A DNA stretch of 64,000 bases, taken from the NCBI GenBank assembly GCA_041649015.1, contig JBAZNU010000001.1, forward strand, positions 124,001 through 188,000, in the 5' to 3' direction. Each line of letters begins with the position of its first letter. Within the stretch, counting starts at the first letter, position 1. This document shows, piece after piece, positions 8,356 to 17,279 of the stretch. Both the position numbers and the translations under genes were made by a program. Source of the DNA: Ignavibacteria bacterium (lineage in GTDB: Bacteria; Bacteroidota; Ignavibacteria; Tepidaquicellales; Tepidaquicellaceae). The notes under the pieces are model-generated. The model was given only the letters and a program-made list of their open reading frames with translations. It searched no databases and was not told where the DNA came from.

Positions 8356-9078
8356 TTATTCTTGTTGTGCTTTTTGATAATCTTCCACAGTATCTATTTC
8401 AACGCACTCATACTCTGAAACATCTATGCTGAATATACTGTTCCGTGGGTCATTTCTTCCGATTATTTCCTCAAAGGTCTTTTCATAAAACTCATTAACA
8501 TTATTTTCGTTTAATATTTTCCGGTCAAGTATCTTAAATATCTCATCACCGAAGCTTTTTGAAAACTTTTCTATACCTATTGATTCTCCAACAGCTTCTT
8601 GAATTGGAACATCCTTAGCCATTCTAAGAATTCTATTGTTATTGTCAACCGTAACCTTTATTTGTTCTTCATCAAGTTTCACTCTTGTATTTACGGCAGC
8701 AGCATTTTCATTCGTGTCATCAAGAAGTTTTCTAATTATTCTTGAATCAAAAAGTATATCACTGTCAAGCAGAATAAATCCGTCCTTTACGAAATTCTTA
8801 GTCATCCATAAAGAATAAGAATTGTTATTGTTAGAGTAATCAATGTTTGACAGAAACTCAATTTTAACATCCGCAAAATTCTTGTTAAGATAATCTTTAA
8901 TCATATTTTCTCTGTAGCCTGTAACAAATATAAAATCATTAATTCCGTTTTTTAAAACATTTTCCATCGTCCGATGCAGTAGATTTTTTCCACAAACATC
9001 CAGTAAACATTTTGGAGTAGTATCTGTTAAAGGTCTAAGTCTTTTTGCAATACCAGCTGCTAATATTATCGCTTGCAT
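8356..9078 (-). CDS. Sugar/polyol-phosphate nucleotidyltransferase (IPCT- or LicC-like)
   Basis: A 240-residue GT-A-fold nucleotidyltransferase. The N-terminus holds the NTP-binding loop LAAGIAKRLRPLT (6-18) and PKCLLDV (22-28); the metal-binding acids are in LLDSD (D105, D107), with a third candidate in EIDTVEDY near the end. The usual GxG step of the loop reads G-I-A here. The closest styles I know are LicC-like phosphocholine cytidylyltransferases and inositol-1-phosphate cytidylyltransferase (IPCT). The gene lies four bases downstream of a CDP-alcohol phosphotransferase, an arrangement like the IPCT/DIPP-synthase fusion of thermophiles and the CDP-inositol route known in Rhodothermus. CDP-inositol formation is therefore the best guess, with CDP-choline or another CDP-alcohol as the alternative. 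Family sure, substrate not. Confidence 0.8.
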   Translation of the reverse strand: MQAIILAAGIAKRLRPLTDTTPKCLLDVCGKNLLHRTMENVLKNGINDFIFVTGYRENMIKDYLNKNFADVKIEFLSNIDYSNNNNSYSLWMTKNFVKDGFILLDSDILFDSRIIRKLLDDTNENAAAVNTRVKLDEEQIKVTVDNNNRILRMAKDVPIQEAVGESIGIEKFSKSFGDEIFKILDRKILNENNVNEFYEKTFEEIIGRNDPRNSIFSIDVSEYECVEIDTVEDYQKAQQE

Positions 9079-9082
9079 ATAA

Positions 9083-9940
9083 TTATTTTGATATTCCGTT
9101 TAGTGTTTTCTTCTGAATAATATAAAGAACTAACAGCATTAGATTTCCGGCCGTAAAAGTAATCCATAGATAGATATCCAATCGGTTTAAGAAAGCTGCC
9201 AGTATTGCTGCCGATAAATGCGTGGTTGAACCAATCCAGCTCCATGCTCTAAGTAGCAATATGTTTTTTCTCTTGTAGAGTTCTGGGGAAACATTAAGCC
9301 TTTCATCTTTCGCGGCTCCGCTCTGAACTGATATGTATTTTAAATAAATATTAACGAGGAATTTCTCGACTAATCTTCCTTTAGATCTTTCGAGAACTTT
9401 CTTAAGTCTGGAAAACTCATCGAACTCATCCTCAAGATTATTACCTTTGTTGTAAACGTTCAGCATATAAACGTTTCTGTAATTATCAAAATACATGTTT
9501 TGAAATATACGTGAGACAGCCCCGGCCAGAGTTATTAACCAAACATATAGATAATCACCCGTTGAAATGCTCAATCCTATACCAATACCAAGAAACATTG
9601 AGAATCCCGTTACATAATCTATGAAACCGTCAATGATCCGTCCAATCCCGGTACCGTTTTTCTTAAGCCGTGCAAGCTGACCGTCAGCACAGTCCAGTAT
9701 ATTAGAAATAAGTAATGCTATTCCAGCAAATATAAAAGACTGAGGTGTTCCGAATGAAAATAACACTCCGGTCAAAATACCAAAAAGCATCGAGAATGCG
9801 GAAATCTGATTAGGAGTAATATTCGTGGAATATATTAACTTTACAAACAAGAATGAAAGAGGACGATAGAAATATATATCGAGTATTTCCTCAACATCAA
9901 AACTTTTTAAAGAACTTTTAAACTCTGTGTACCAACTCAT
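9083..9940 (-). CDS. CDP-alcohol phosphotransferase
   Basis: A 285-residue membrane enzyme with the complete family signature D83-x2-D86-G87-x2-A90-R91-x8-G100-x3-D104-x3-D108 (starting DCADGQLARLKK). The first three acids bind two metals and the last is the catalytic base. About six helices follow and precede the motif, plus an unusual hydrophilic segment of about 60 residues (about 135-195) between helices. It moves a phosphoalcohol between CMP and an acceptor, at the inner membrane. Its partner gene four bases downstream is a nucleotidyltransferase likely to supply the CDP-alcohol, so the two may together make a phospholipid headgroup (inositol is favoured) or a compatible solute. It starts 22 bases upstream of the ppk1 stop in the same run. 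Confidence 0.88.
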   Translation of the reverse strand: MSWYTEFKSSLKSFDVEEILDIYFYRPLSFLFVKLIYSTNITPNQISAFSMLFGILTGVLFSFGTPQSFIFAGIALLISNILDCADGQLARLKKNGTGIGRIIDGFIDYVTGFSMFLGIGIGLSISTGDYLYVWLITLAGAVSRIFQNMYFDNYRNVYMLNVYNKGNNLEDEFDEFSRLKKVLERSKGRLVEKFLVNIYLKYISVQSGAAKDERLNVSPELYKRKNILLLRAWSWIGSTTHLSAAILAAFLNRLDIYLWITFTAGNLMLLVLYIIQKKTLNGISK

Positions 9941-9962
9941 TTTTTAATTACCTGTAATCCTT

Positions 9963-12104
9963 TTAATGTAATATTTTCTTTTGCTTAAGTTTCTTAAGCC
10001 TCTTTTTGTATTCCTTCTTAGATTCTGCAATATACTTCTTTTTAACCTGAGCTACAAAATACTCCTGTACGTTAAAATATTCCTTTTCACCTTTGTCATT
10101 TTCAGGAATCTCTATCTTAGAATAAGTGCCGTCGCTGTTTAGAATACGAGCTTTAACGTTATCTTTTAGATAGAGTGCAAGAATTTCTTCAAGGTCTTCT
10201 ATTATTCTCGGATTTTCAATCGGATAAAGCATTTCAACACGTCTATCAAAATTACGTTGCATAATATCGGCTGAACCTGAATAAATAACCGGTTTACCAT
10301 TATTGTAGAAATAATAGATACGGCTATGCTCAAGAAATCTACCTACAATGCTGATTACTCTTATGTTTTCGCTAACACCTTTTATGCCGGGTCTCAAGCG
10401 GCAGATACCTCTAATAATTAAATCAATTTTTATACCTGAATTAGATGCCTGAAAAAGTTTGAATATAAGTTTGTCATCAACAAGGGAATTTGCCTTAATA
10501 ATAATTCTTCCGTTCTCGTTTACCTTATGAGATTCTATTTCATCATCAATGAACTTACTCAGATTCTTACGCATTGTGTAAGGAGCAACAAGAAATTTTT
10601 TGTACTCCTTTTGCTTCGAGTGACCCGTAAGATAATTAAAAAGGTCTGAAGCATCTTTGCAGAAATCCTCGTTGCAAGTAAAAAGTCCAAGGTCTGTGTA
10701 GATTCTTGAAGTTATTGGATTATAATTGCCGGTACTTAGATGCAGATACCGGGTCATCTTTCCGGATTCTCTTCTCACAACAAGAAGGAGTTTGCAGTGT
10801 GTCTTTAAGCCTGATATTCCGTAAACGACATGCACGCCTGCATTCTCAAGTCTCTTCGCCCAGATAATATTATTCTCTTCATCGAATCTTGCTTTAAGTT
10901 CAACTACGGCAGTGACCTGTTTGCCGTTTTCTGCTGCATGAATAAGAGATTTAATAATCGGAGAATCACCGCTTGTTCTGTAAAGAATTAATTTTATCGC
11001 GAAGACATTCTTATCCTCTGCTGCCTGTGCAATAAACTCGGTGACAGAAGAGAATGAATAGAAAGGATGATGGAGCATAATATCCCGTTTCCTTATTGCT
11101 TTAAAGAAATCATCCTCATCGAGGAAGAAAGATGATATCCTCGGCATGTATCCTTCGTCTTTGAGCGTCCTCTTATCTATACGGTATAGATACATTAAAT
11201 CACCAAGGTTTAAAGGTCCATCAACTTTATATATTTCAGTATTATCAAGTTCAAGGTCATCAATAAGAAAGTTTAGTATTTTATCAGGTATTTTTTCCTC
11301 CACTTCAAGTCTTACGATGATTCCGAGCCTTCTTTTTTTCACTTCTTCTTCTATGAGGGTAAGGAGGTCTCCCGCCTCCTCTTCTTCAAGCTCAAGGTCG
11401 GCATTTCTGGTAATACGGAAAGCATAGCAGTCCGTAATCTTCATTCCGGGATATAGTTTATGGGCATTGGCTTCGATAAGTTCTTCAAGTAAAAGAAAAT
11501 GAGTGCTGTTTTCTTTTCCGATAGGAATAAACCTAGGGAAGTTTCCCGGTATCTGAAGAACCGAAACTTTACCCTCAACTATTTCAGTATCTGGGTCATC
11601 AAGTACGATTGCGAATGCAAGTGTTCTGTTTACAAGATTTGGAAACGGGTGAACGTTATCCATAGCAATAGGGGTAAGAACAGGAAATATTTCCTCATCA
11701 AAATATTTATCCAGTTTTTTCTTTTCGTCATCAACAAGATCATAGTATTTGAAGAACTTTATATTTTGCTCTTCGAGATGAGGAACAAGTTCTTTATTGA
11801 ACAACCTGTACTGCTCTTTAACCATCGGGCAAAGTTCCTGATAGATATATTCGCGTTGTTCCTGAGCAGTAAGCCCGTCGGATGTTGTTTCATTTACATC
11901 GCTTACAATCTGTCGTTTGAGACCAGATACGCGAATCATAAAGAACTCATCGAGGTTAGTGCAGAAAATAGATATGAACTTAACGCGTTCAAGAAGAGGC
12001 TGAGACTTATCCGCAGCTTCCTCAAGAACCCGCCTGTTAAATTCTATCCAGCTTAGTTCTCTGCTAAAGAGATAATCGGATCTTATTTTATTCTTACCGT
12101 TCAA
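9963..12104 (-). CDS. ppk1: Polyphosphate kinase 1
   Basis: A 713-residue PPK1, the usual length, which reversibly polymerises ATP gamma-phosphate into polyphosphate. Domains in order: N domain from FSRELSWIEFNRRVLEEA (13-30), head domain with FFMIRVSGLKRQ, then the two catalytic PLD-like domains C1 and C2. Key blocks are HHPFYSFSSVTEFI, KLILYRTSGDSPI, the phosphohistidine-bearing GLKTHCKLLLVVRRE, and near the end GKPVIYSGSADIMQRNFDRR, which binds phosphate and ATP. The last 20 or so residues are lysine-rich. It overlaps the DUF192 gene start-to-stop by four bases, and sixA is four genes upstream in the same run. Confidence 0.97.
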   Translation of the reverse strand: MNGKNKIRSDYLFSRELSWIEFNRRVLEEAADKSQPLLERVKFISIFCTNLDEFFMIRVSGLKRQIVSDVNETTSDGLTAQEQREYIYQELCPMVKEQYRLFNKELVPHLEEQNIKFFKYYDLVDDEKKKLDKYFDEEIFPVLTPIAMDNVHPFPNLVNRTLAFAIVLDDPDTEIVEGKVSVLQIPGNFPRFIPIGKENSTHFLLLEELIEANAHKLYPGMKITDCYAFRITRNADLELEEEEAGDLLTLIEEEVKKRRLGIIVRLEVEEKIPDKILNFLIDDLELDNTEIYKVDGPLNLGDLMYLYRIDKRTLKDEGYMPRISSFFLDEDDFFKAIRKRDIMLHHPFYSFSSVTEFIAQAAEDKNVFAIKLILYRTSGDSPIIKSLIHAAENGKQVTAVVELKARFDEENNIIWAKRLENAGVHVVYGISGLKTHCKLLLVVRRESGKMTRYLHLSTGNYNPITSRIYTDLGLFTCNEDFCKDASDLFNYLTGHSKQKEYKKFLVAPYTMRKNLSKFIDDEIESHKVNENGRIIIKANSLVDDKLIFKLFQASNSGIKIDLIIRGICRLRPGIKGVSENIRVISIVGRFLEHSRIYYFYNNGKPVIYSGSADIMQRNFDRRVEMLYPIENPRIIEDLEEILALYLKDNVKARILNSDGTYSKIEIPENDKGEKEYFNVQEYFVAQVKKKYIAESKKEYKKRLKKLKQKKILH

Positions 12105-12673
12105 TAATTAGTTATCTGAAAATTTATTTTATCCCCCTCTTTAACTCCATACTTATCGGAAAATCCTGCGACAACTTCGACAACATACATTGCTTTCTTT
12201 TCAGAAGGTAAAGACTTTTCTGAAAAAGGTGTAGTATTCCTATGAATTTTTACTATCTCTTTGTTTTCATTTACAAACATTATATCGAGTGAAAGCGGCG
12301 TATTTTTCATCCAGAATGATTGCAATTCAGAAATAGGAAATACAAAATACATCCCCTGTGATTCATCCATAGACTTGCGGTACATAAGCCCCTGTGTTCT
12401 TTTTCTGTCATTATCAGCTATCTCAACATCTATCTTCTTTATCGCTTTTCCATCTTTGCTAGAGAGAAACTCAACTTCACCCTGCTTCACAAACTGCGGC
12501 TCAGTTGGTTCTTTCTTTTCAATAACCACCTTTTTTTCTATTGGTTTCTCTTCATTCATCATAGTATATATGAAATATCCTGCAGCAATAACAACGACTG
12601 CAATAAGCACATAAATAAAGTAGTTAGGTTTATTTGGTGCTGTTTTCTTTTCTGCTGCTTTCTGTTTTGCCAT
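12101..12673 (-). CDS. Membrane-anchored DUF192 protein
   Basis: A 190-residue protein. After a basic, lysine-rich head there is one transmembrane helix (about 19-39, FIYVLIAVVVIAAGYFIY), then a charged linker, then a DUF192 domain from about 65 to the end. Domain marks are the RTQGLMYRKSM loop, FWMKNTPLSLDIMFV and the closing ...V.E...G......GD.I.F pattern. DUF192 proteins are small beta-barrel domains exported or anchored in the envelope; no biochemical activity is established to my knowledge. With this topology the domain faces the periplasm. It overlaps hisC-like by one base and ppk1 by four, so all three are translationally coupled. Confidence 0.88.
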   Translation of the reverse strand: MAKQKAAEKKTAPNKPNYFIYVLIAVVVIAAGYFIYTMMNEEKPIEKKVVIEKKEPTEPQFVKQGEVEFLSSKDGKAIKKIDVEIADNDRKRTQGLMYRKSMDESQGMYFVFPISELQSFWMKNTPLSLDIMFVNENKEIVKIHRNTTPFSEKSLPSEKKAMYVVEVVAGFSDKYGVKEGDKINFQITNY

Positions 12674-13740
12674 TATTTCTTTCCTAAGTATTCCTTAATT
12701 GAGTCTATTAAATAATAATTCTGTTCGCGAGTGCCGAGTGTTATCCTTGTTTCTGTTTTAAACGCTTCTTCGTCAAGGAATTTAATTAGGAGATTTCTTT
12801 CTTTTAGAAATTTATCGAGACCTTTTCTTATATCATGCGGCATATCAACAAGCATGAAGTTTGCGTAAGACTTATATGGAGTAAATCCATCCATTTTAGA
12901 AAACTCCTTGTAGAAATACTCTTTGTCTTCCTGCATCATTTTTGTAACTCTTTCATAGTATTCGGAATCTTTGTAAGCAATCTCGCCAAGTTTTTCCGAT
13001 ATCCTGTTATATCCAAGGTATCTTACAGTATAATTCATTAATTCTTCAAGATTCTTGCCGGCGAATGAATAACCGATGCGACAACCTGCAAGAGCAAAGT
13101 ACTTTGAGAAGGTTCTGCATATAACGAGGTTAGGAAATTCATCGAGGAAAGGCTTAACATAATCATTCTCTGTAGAACCGAATCCCCAATAAGCTTCGTC
13201 AATCATAACGAGAGCGCCTCTGCATGCATCGAGGAATCTATGCAAATCTGTTTTAGAAATCTTGTTGCCTGTCGGATTGTTTGGAGAAGCAATAAGAACA
13301 ATCCTTGGACTTTCTTTGTCATAGATTTCAATCATTTTATCAACATCATAGGCAAATGTTGCGATACCATCCTCTTCACTTCTGACCATAGGGTATTCAA
13401 CGTTGAATCCGCCAACTTCATAAGCAACCTTCTTATAATACCACCATGCTTCTTTTGGAATAAGAATCTTTTCTTTCCTATCGAGATAATAGTGAATAAT
13501 TTGTTTCAGCAGGTCTTCACTTCCGTAAGAAAGTATAACCTGCTTTTCTGGAAGTTTGAATTCATCTGCTATCATTTTTGATAGGCTAGATTTGATACCT
13601 TTCGAGAACTCCCTTGAATAGTTTGAAAGTTCATCGATAGTAACATGCTTGAGAAATTCATAGCATTTTGGTGATGGTCCGTACTGGGATTCATTCCTAT
13701 CCAGATACTGAAGTTCTTTATATTTTTTGGGGTCTGTCAT
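12673..13740 (-). CDS. Class I/II pyridoxal-phosphate aminotransferase, HisC-like
   Basis: A 355-residue PLP enzyme of the histidinol-phosphate aminotransferase branch. Seen motifs: SYGSEDLL (71-78, cofactor phosphate loop), SPNNPTGN (152-159), D181 and Y184 in DEAYWGF, and the Schiff-base lysine K213 in TFSKYFALAGCRIGY, with R221 as the second phosphate ligand. All catalytic residues are in place. Other his genes are absent nearby, so the substrate could be histidinol phosphate, an aromatic keto acid, or a phosphonate/cobamide precursor as in CobD-like relatives. The gene lies 31 bases after the crotonase gene and overlaps the DUF192 gene by one base. Confidence 0.88.
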   Translation of the reverse strand: MTDPKKYKELQYLDRNESQYGPSPKCYEFLKHVTIDELSNYSREFSKGIKSSLSKMIADEFKLPEKQVILSYGSEDLLKQIIHYYLDRKEKILIPKEAWWYYKKVAYEVGGFNVEYPMVRSEEDGIATFAYDVDKMIEIYDKESPRIVLIASPNNPTGNKISKTDLHRFLDACRGALVMIDEAYWGFGSTENDYVKPFLDEFPNLVICRTFSKYFALAGCRIGYSFAGKNLEELMNYTVRYLGYNRISEKLGEIAYKDSEYYERVTKMMQEDKEYFYKEFSKMDGFTPYKSYANFMLVDMPHDIRKGLDKFLKERNLLIKFLDEEAFKTETRITLGTREQNYYLIDSIKEYLGKK

Positions 13741-13771
13741 ATTGTTTTAATATTTGATGTTAATAAATATA

Positions 13772-14542
13772 TTACTTTTTAGTTAAAAACTTTTTAATAC
13801 CGTTTTTACAATCTTCTGACATACGGGTAAGCGTGTTCATATCGACTGCATACTCAAGTGCAGCCTCAAAACCCATTGAAGAAATATTTTTAAACATTTC
13901 TTTAGTGAGCATCACAGAGCTTGACGGAAGCTGATTAAGGGAATCGCAGAGCTGATTTGTGTAGCTTTCAAGCATTGCCTGCTCAACGACGTAGTTAACA
14001 AATCCCATTTTAAGTGCTGCGGGAGCAGTTATAAACCTTGAAGTCAGCAGCAAGTCCTTTGCATGAGTTTCACTGACACGTTTGAGAAGGAAAATCATAA
14101 CGATAGCAGGAATAAAGCCGATTCTAACTTCTGTGTAACCAAACTGAGCTTTATCAGATGCGACTATAAGGTCGCAGGCACTTGCGATACCGCATCCCCC
14201 AGCAAGAGCATAGCCGTCAACCATTGCAAGGGTCGGTTTCTTACAGTTATAGATTGCAAGCAAGAGATTTTTATAGTTGTTTGAATCTTTCTTATTTTCG
14301 AGAACATCAAAATCCTGAATCTTATTCAAGTAGTCAAGAAAAAGACCCGAACAAAAATTACTGCCGGCACCGGTTATAATCAAAGATTTAGTATCGTCAT
14401 CTTCTGAAATGGTTTTAACTGCATAAGTAAGTTCACTAATCATTTCATCGTCAAGCGAGTTTCTTTTATCCGGTCGATTTAGAATAAGCTTCTTTGTCTT
14501 ACCTTTATCCTCGAGTAGAATTTTATTAAAAATCTTTTTCAT
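13772..14542 (-). CDS. Enoyl-CoA hydratase/isomerase family protein (single-Glu crotonase)
   Basis: A 256-residue crotonase-fold protein. The CoA-binding and oxyanion segments are present: LNRPDKRNSLDD (21-32), GAGSNFCSGLFL (58-69) and YALAGGCGIASACDL (111-125). Of the two acid residues of rat enoyl-CoA hydratase, the E144 position is glycine (G118), while the E164 position is kept as E138 in GYTEVRIGF. This pattern is seen in a Bacteroidota subgroup and in crotonases that do other chemistry, such as methylglutaconyl-CoA hydratase-like or isomerase members. Classical beta-oxidation hydration is thus not assured. It lies between an orphan ABC ATPase (six-base gap) and the aminotransferase (31-base gap), neither of which fixes a pathway. 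Confidence 0.87.
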   Translation of the reverse strand: MKKIFNKILLEDKGKTKKLILNRPDKRNSLDDEMISELTYAVKTISEDDDTKSLIITGAGSNFCSGLFLDYLNKIQDFDVLENKKDSNNYKNLLLAIYNCKKPTLAMVDGYALAGGCGIASACDLIVASDKAQFGYTEVRIGFIPAIVMIFLLKRVSETHAKDLLLTSRFITAPAALKMGFVNYVVEQAMLESYTNQLCDSLNQLPSSSVMLTKEMFKNISSMGFEAALEYAVDMNTLTRMSEDCKNGIKKFLTKK

Positions 14543-14548
14543 AGCCGT

Positions 14549-15358
14549 TTAGTTTGGTATAAAGTTTATGTGGAACTCGTTTTCGAAGTTAAGAATCTGA
14601 GACTTAATCCTAAAATACTTTTCAAGAGACTCCTGTGTAATAATATCGAGTGTTCTGCCAGATGAGACAATTTTACCTTTTTCGAGCAGTATGGTTTCAT
14701 CTGTATACTTTAAAGCTATATTCAGGTCATGAATAACCGTCATAACGGTTAATCCCTTATCTTTATTTAGCTTTGCAAGAACGTTAAAGATATCGTACTG
14801 ATAATTGACATCAAGATAAGTAAGCGGTTCATCGACAATTAGAATCTTTTCCGAGAGGTCATTTCTACAATCAAGCTGTACGAAGGCAAGTGCGATAATA
14901 ACCTTTTGTTTTTCACCTCCGGAGAGTTCGAACAGCAGTTTATCCTTGAGGTTGACGATAGAAAGCATTTCGAGAGCATTACCAACGATTTCTTTTTCTT
15001 CGTTGTTAGTTCTGAAATCAGTAAATGATTTATACGGATACCTGCCGAGACACAGAAAATCAAAGACTCGAATATTCATATCGAAGAATTGAATTTGCTG
15101 CGGTATGAAAGACAGGTGCCGGGCGATACTTACTGAGGAAAGAGAATTAATGTTCTTTCCATTGAAAAGGATTTCCCCCTTATAATTTCCTATGATACCA
15201 GATAGAAGATTGACCAAGGTTGACTTCCCTGAACCATTCCTGCCAATAACGGCATAGAACTTTCCTTTGCTGATGCTAAGGTTAACATCGCTTAATATAA
15301 GTTTACCGTTTCCGTAAGAAAATGATACGGAATTCATAGACAGCAAAGGCAATGTCAT
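14549..15358 (-). CDS. ABC transporter ATP-binding protein, FecE/BtuD-like, orphan
   Basis: A 269-residue ATPase with Walker A GRNGSGKS (39-46), Q-loop at FIPQQIQF, signature LSGGEKQKV, Walker B ILIVDEP and the H-loop VIHDLNIALKYTDE. The length, the FIPQQ block and the tail KGKIVSSGRTLDIIT are those of iron-siderophore, haem and cobalamin importers. No FecCD-type permease or binding protein lies beside it; its neighbours are sixA (four-base gap) and a crotonase. It must work with a membrane partner encoded elsewhere, or the operon has been rearranged. Confidence 0.9.
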   Translation of the reverse strand: MTLPLLSMNSVSFSYGNGKLILSDVNLSISKGKFYAVIGRNGSGKSTLVNLLSGIIGNYKGEILFNGKNINSLSSVSIARHLSFIPQQIQFFDMNIRVFDFLCLGRYPYKSFTDFRTNNEEKEIVGNALEMLSIVNLKDKLLFELSGGEKQKVIIALAFVQLDCRNDLSEKILIVDEPLTYLDVNYQYDIFNVLAKLNKDKGLTVMTVIHDLNIALKYTDETILLEKGKIVSSGRTLDIITQESLEKYFRIKSQILNFENEFHINFIPN

Positions 15359-15362
15359 AAGA

Positions 15363-15854
15363 TTACTTTATATATTGAGAGTTCTTGTAATCATAAAACC
15401 ACTGAAATTGACCTAAGCCCTTATCAGGGTCGAAATCGATGAAACAAACGCCTGATTTCTTAAACTGGAAGTTCGGTTCTTTCTTATCGGAAAGACCTTC
15501 AATAAGCAGAGAAATGAGAGGTTCATGTCCGACGAGAGCAATTGAATTAAAGACAGTGTTTCTCTTTAATAGTTGAGCAACTTTAGCCACAGAGCCGTTG
15601 AGGAGGAGTTCGTTTGCAACTTCCACATCATGCTTGTATTTAAGTGTAGATGCGAGAACTTCGGCAGTCTGGACGGCTCTAATCAAAGGGCTTGTAAAAA
15701 TTTTATCTAAGTCCAATAAATAATCTTTAAGACTTTTAAAAACCGTAGTAGAGATTTTACGTCCTTTAGGAGTTATGTATCTTAATTCATCCGTACGGAC
15801 TGATTCGGTTTCATAATCAATTGCTTCTGCGTGTCTAATCAAAAACAGTTTCAT
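15363..15854 (-). CDS. sixA: SixA-like phosphohistidine phosphatase
   Basis: A 163-residue member of the histidine phosphatase superfamily. The catalytic RHA motif is at residues 7-9 (LFLIRHAEAID), a second conserved arginine is in TSPLIRAVQTAEVL, and the second catalytic His is in ALVGHEPLIS. The small size, without the extra helical insertions of phosphoglycerate mutase, is that of SixA, which removes phosphate from histidine on phosphorelay or PTS proteins. The protein is cytosolic. It sits between mtaB (24 bases) and an ABC ATPase (four bases), in the same run as ppk1. Confidence 0.88.
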   Translation of the reverse strand: MKLFLIRHAEAIDYETESVRTDELRYITPKGRKISTTVFKSLKDYLLDLDKIFTSPLIRAVQTAEVLASTLKYKHDVEVANELLLNGSVAKVAQLLKRNTVFNSIALVGHEPLISLLIEGLSDKKEPNFQFKKSGVCFIDFDPDKGLGQFQWFYDYKNSQYIK

Positions 15855-15878
15855 TTTTTAATATTTTAGTTTAGTATG

Positions 15879-17222
15879 TTAGTTAATTATGTGACTATCC
15901 ACGGATTTAACACCGTTTAAATTCGTAAGCATAACTTCTGATATACTGTTATGCAATTTAATATCATTTATAGTTCTAACTCTAATGTAATTATCAGTCC
16001 AGCCCTCTATGTAATCGACACCATTAAAAGTAACGACTTTGTTTTCAAAGAGAACTTTCTGTTTAGTGTTCAAGTGTCTTGTGTAAAAATCATACTTCTT
16101 CTTCGCAGAAAGGTTTCTTAAAGTTTCACTTCTCTGCTTTCTTTTATTAATATCGACTTTACCGTCTAACGATACAGCCAGAGTGTTTTTGCGCTCAGAA
16201 TAACTGAAAACATGCAGATAGCTGACTTTTAGTCCGTCGATGAAATCATAGGTGTTCCTGAAATTTTCATCTGTCTCGCCGGGAAAACCAATAATAACAT
16301 CAACCCCAATTCCGAGACCCGGCAGTTCATTGTTTAGCTTTTCCACTAAGTCACTGAATAACTGTAAGTTATATCTTCTTTTCATAAGTTTCAAGATACG
16401 ACTATCTCCACTCTGAAGCGGGATGTGAAAATGCTTACAGAACTTATCCGAGCTTTTCACGAGACTAATTACTTCGTCAGTGAGAAGATTCGGTTCAATA
16501 GAGCTTATGCGAATCCGCTCAATGCTTAGTTTATCTAGTTCGTAAAGGACATCAATAAGTTTTTTCGTTTTGTTGTTTTCGAAGTATTTATAATCGCCGG
16601 TATTAACACCGGTAAGTATTATTTCTTTGTAACCAGAATCAATAATCTTCTTTGCATTGTCAACAACTTCTTCCAATGGCAGACTACGCGAAACACCTCT
16701 TGCCATAGGAATAGTGCAGAAACTGCAATTATAGTCACAACCATCCTGAATTTTCAGAAAGGCACGTGTTCTTGAATCAGAGTCTGCAGAAAATGCACCT
16801 TTAATTTCGTCGTCTGCCTTGCCAACTTCCGAGACAAAGATACGCGGTTTATTCTCCTTGAAAATACATGAAATATCTTCGAGTTCGACATTATCAAGAT
16901 ATTCAAACAGCCGAAGCTTTTCCTTTGAACCGAGAATAAGGTCAACGCCTTCAATTTCTGCAATTTCCCCCGGCTGAAGCTGAGCATAGCAACCCGTAAC
17001 AATAACATAAGTTTCCGGATTTTTGCGAAGAACACTCCTGATAATCTGCCTGCATTCTTTATCGGCATTATCCGTAACAGAACATGTATTTAGAACAAAA
17101 ATATCAGATTCTTCGCCATAATTATGCAACTTCATACCCTTCAGCTCAAATTGTTTAGCCAGAGTAGAAGTTTCGCTATAGTTCAACTTACAACCGAGTG
17201 TATGTAAAGATACTCTCTTCAT
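15879..17222 (-). CDS. mtaB: tRNA t6A37 methylthiotransferase
   Basis: A 447-residue radical-SAM enzyme that turns t6A into ms2t6A at position 37 of ANN-decoding tRNAs. The N-terminal UPF0004 domain carries the auxiliary-cluster cysteines C11 (LGCKLNYSET), C47 (LNTCSVTDNADKE) and C78 (GCYAQ). The radical-SAM triad is C162, C166 and C169 (CDYNCSFC). A short TRAM-like C-terminal part follows. LGCKLNYSE and the CSVTDNAD block separate MtaB from MiaB and RimO. It is the second gene of the long minus-strand run, 57 bases after murB. Confidence 0.93.
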   Translation of the reverse strand: MKRVSLHTLGCKLNYSETSTLAKQFELKGMKLHNYGEESDIFVLNTCSVTDNADKECRQIIRSVLRKNPETYVIVTGCYAQLQPGEIAEIEGVDLILGSKEKLRLFEYLDNVELEDISCIFKENKPRIFVSEVGKADDEIKGAFSADSDSRTRAFLKIQDGCDYNCSFCTIPMARGVSRSLPLEEVVDNAKKIIDSGYKEIILTGVNTGDYKYFENNKTKKLIDVLYELDKLSIERIRISSIEPNLLTDEVISLVKSSDKFCKHFHIPLQSGDSRILKLMKRRYNLQLFSDLVEKLNNELPGLGIGVDVIIGFPGETDENFRNTYDFIDGLKVSYLHVFSYSERKNTLAVSLDGKVDINKRKQRSETLRNLSAKKKYDFYTRHLNTKQKVLFENKVVTFNGVDYIEGWTDNYIRVRTINDIKLHNSISEVMLTNLNGVKSVDSHIIN

Positions 17223-17279
17223 TAATAAATTTACAATTTTTCAATAGTATATTTAATGCAAAATATTTTGTATATCAAA

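Noticed and set aside
11499..12056. 185-residue open frame on the plus strand
   Set aside because: It lies fully antisense to ppk1, has no family motifs, and its composition is that of a shadow frame.
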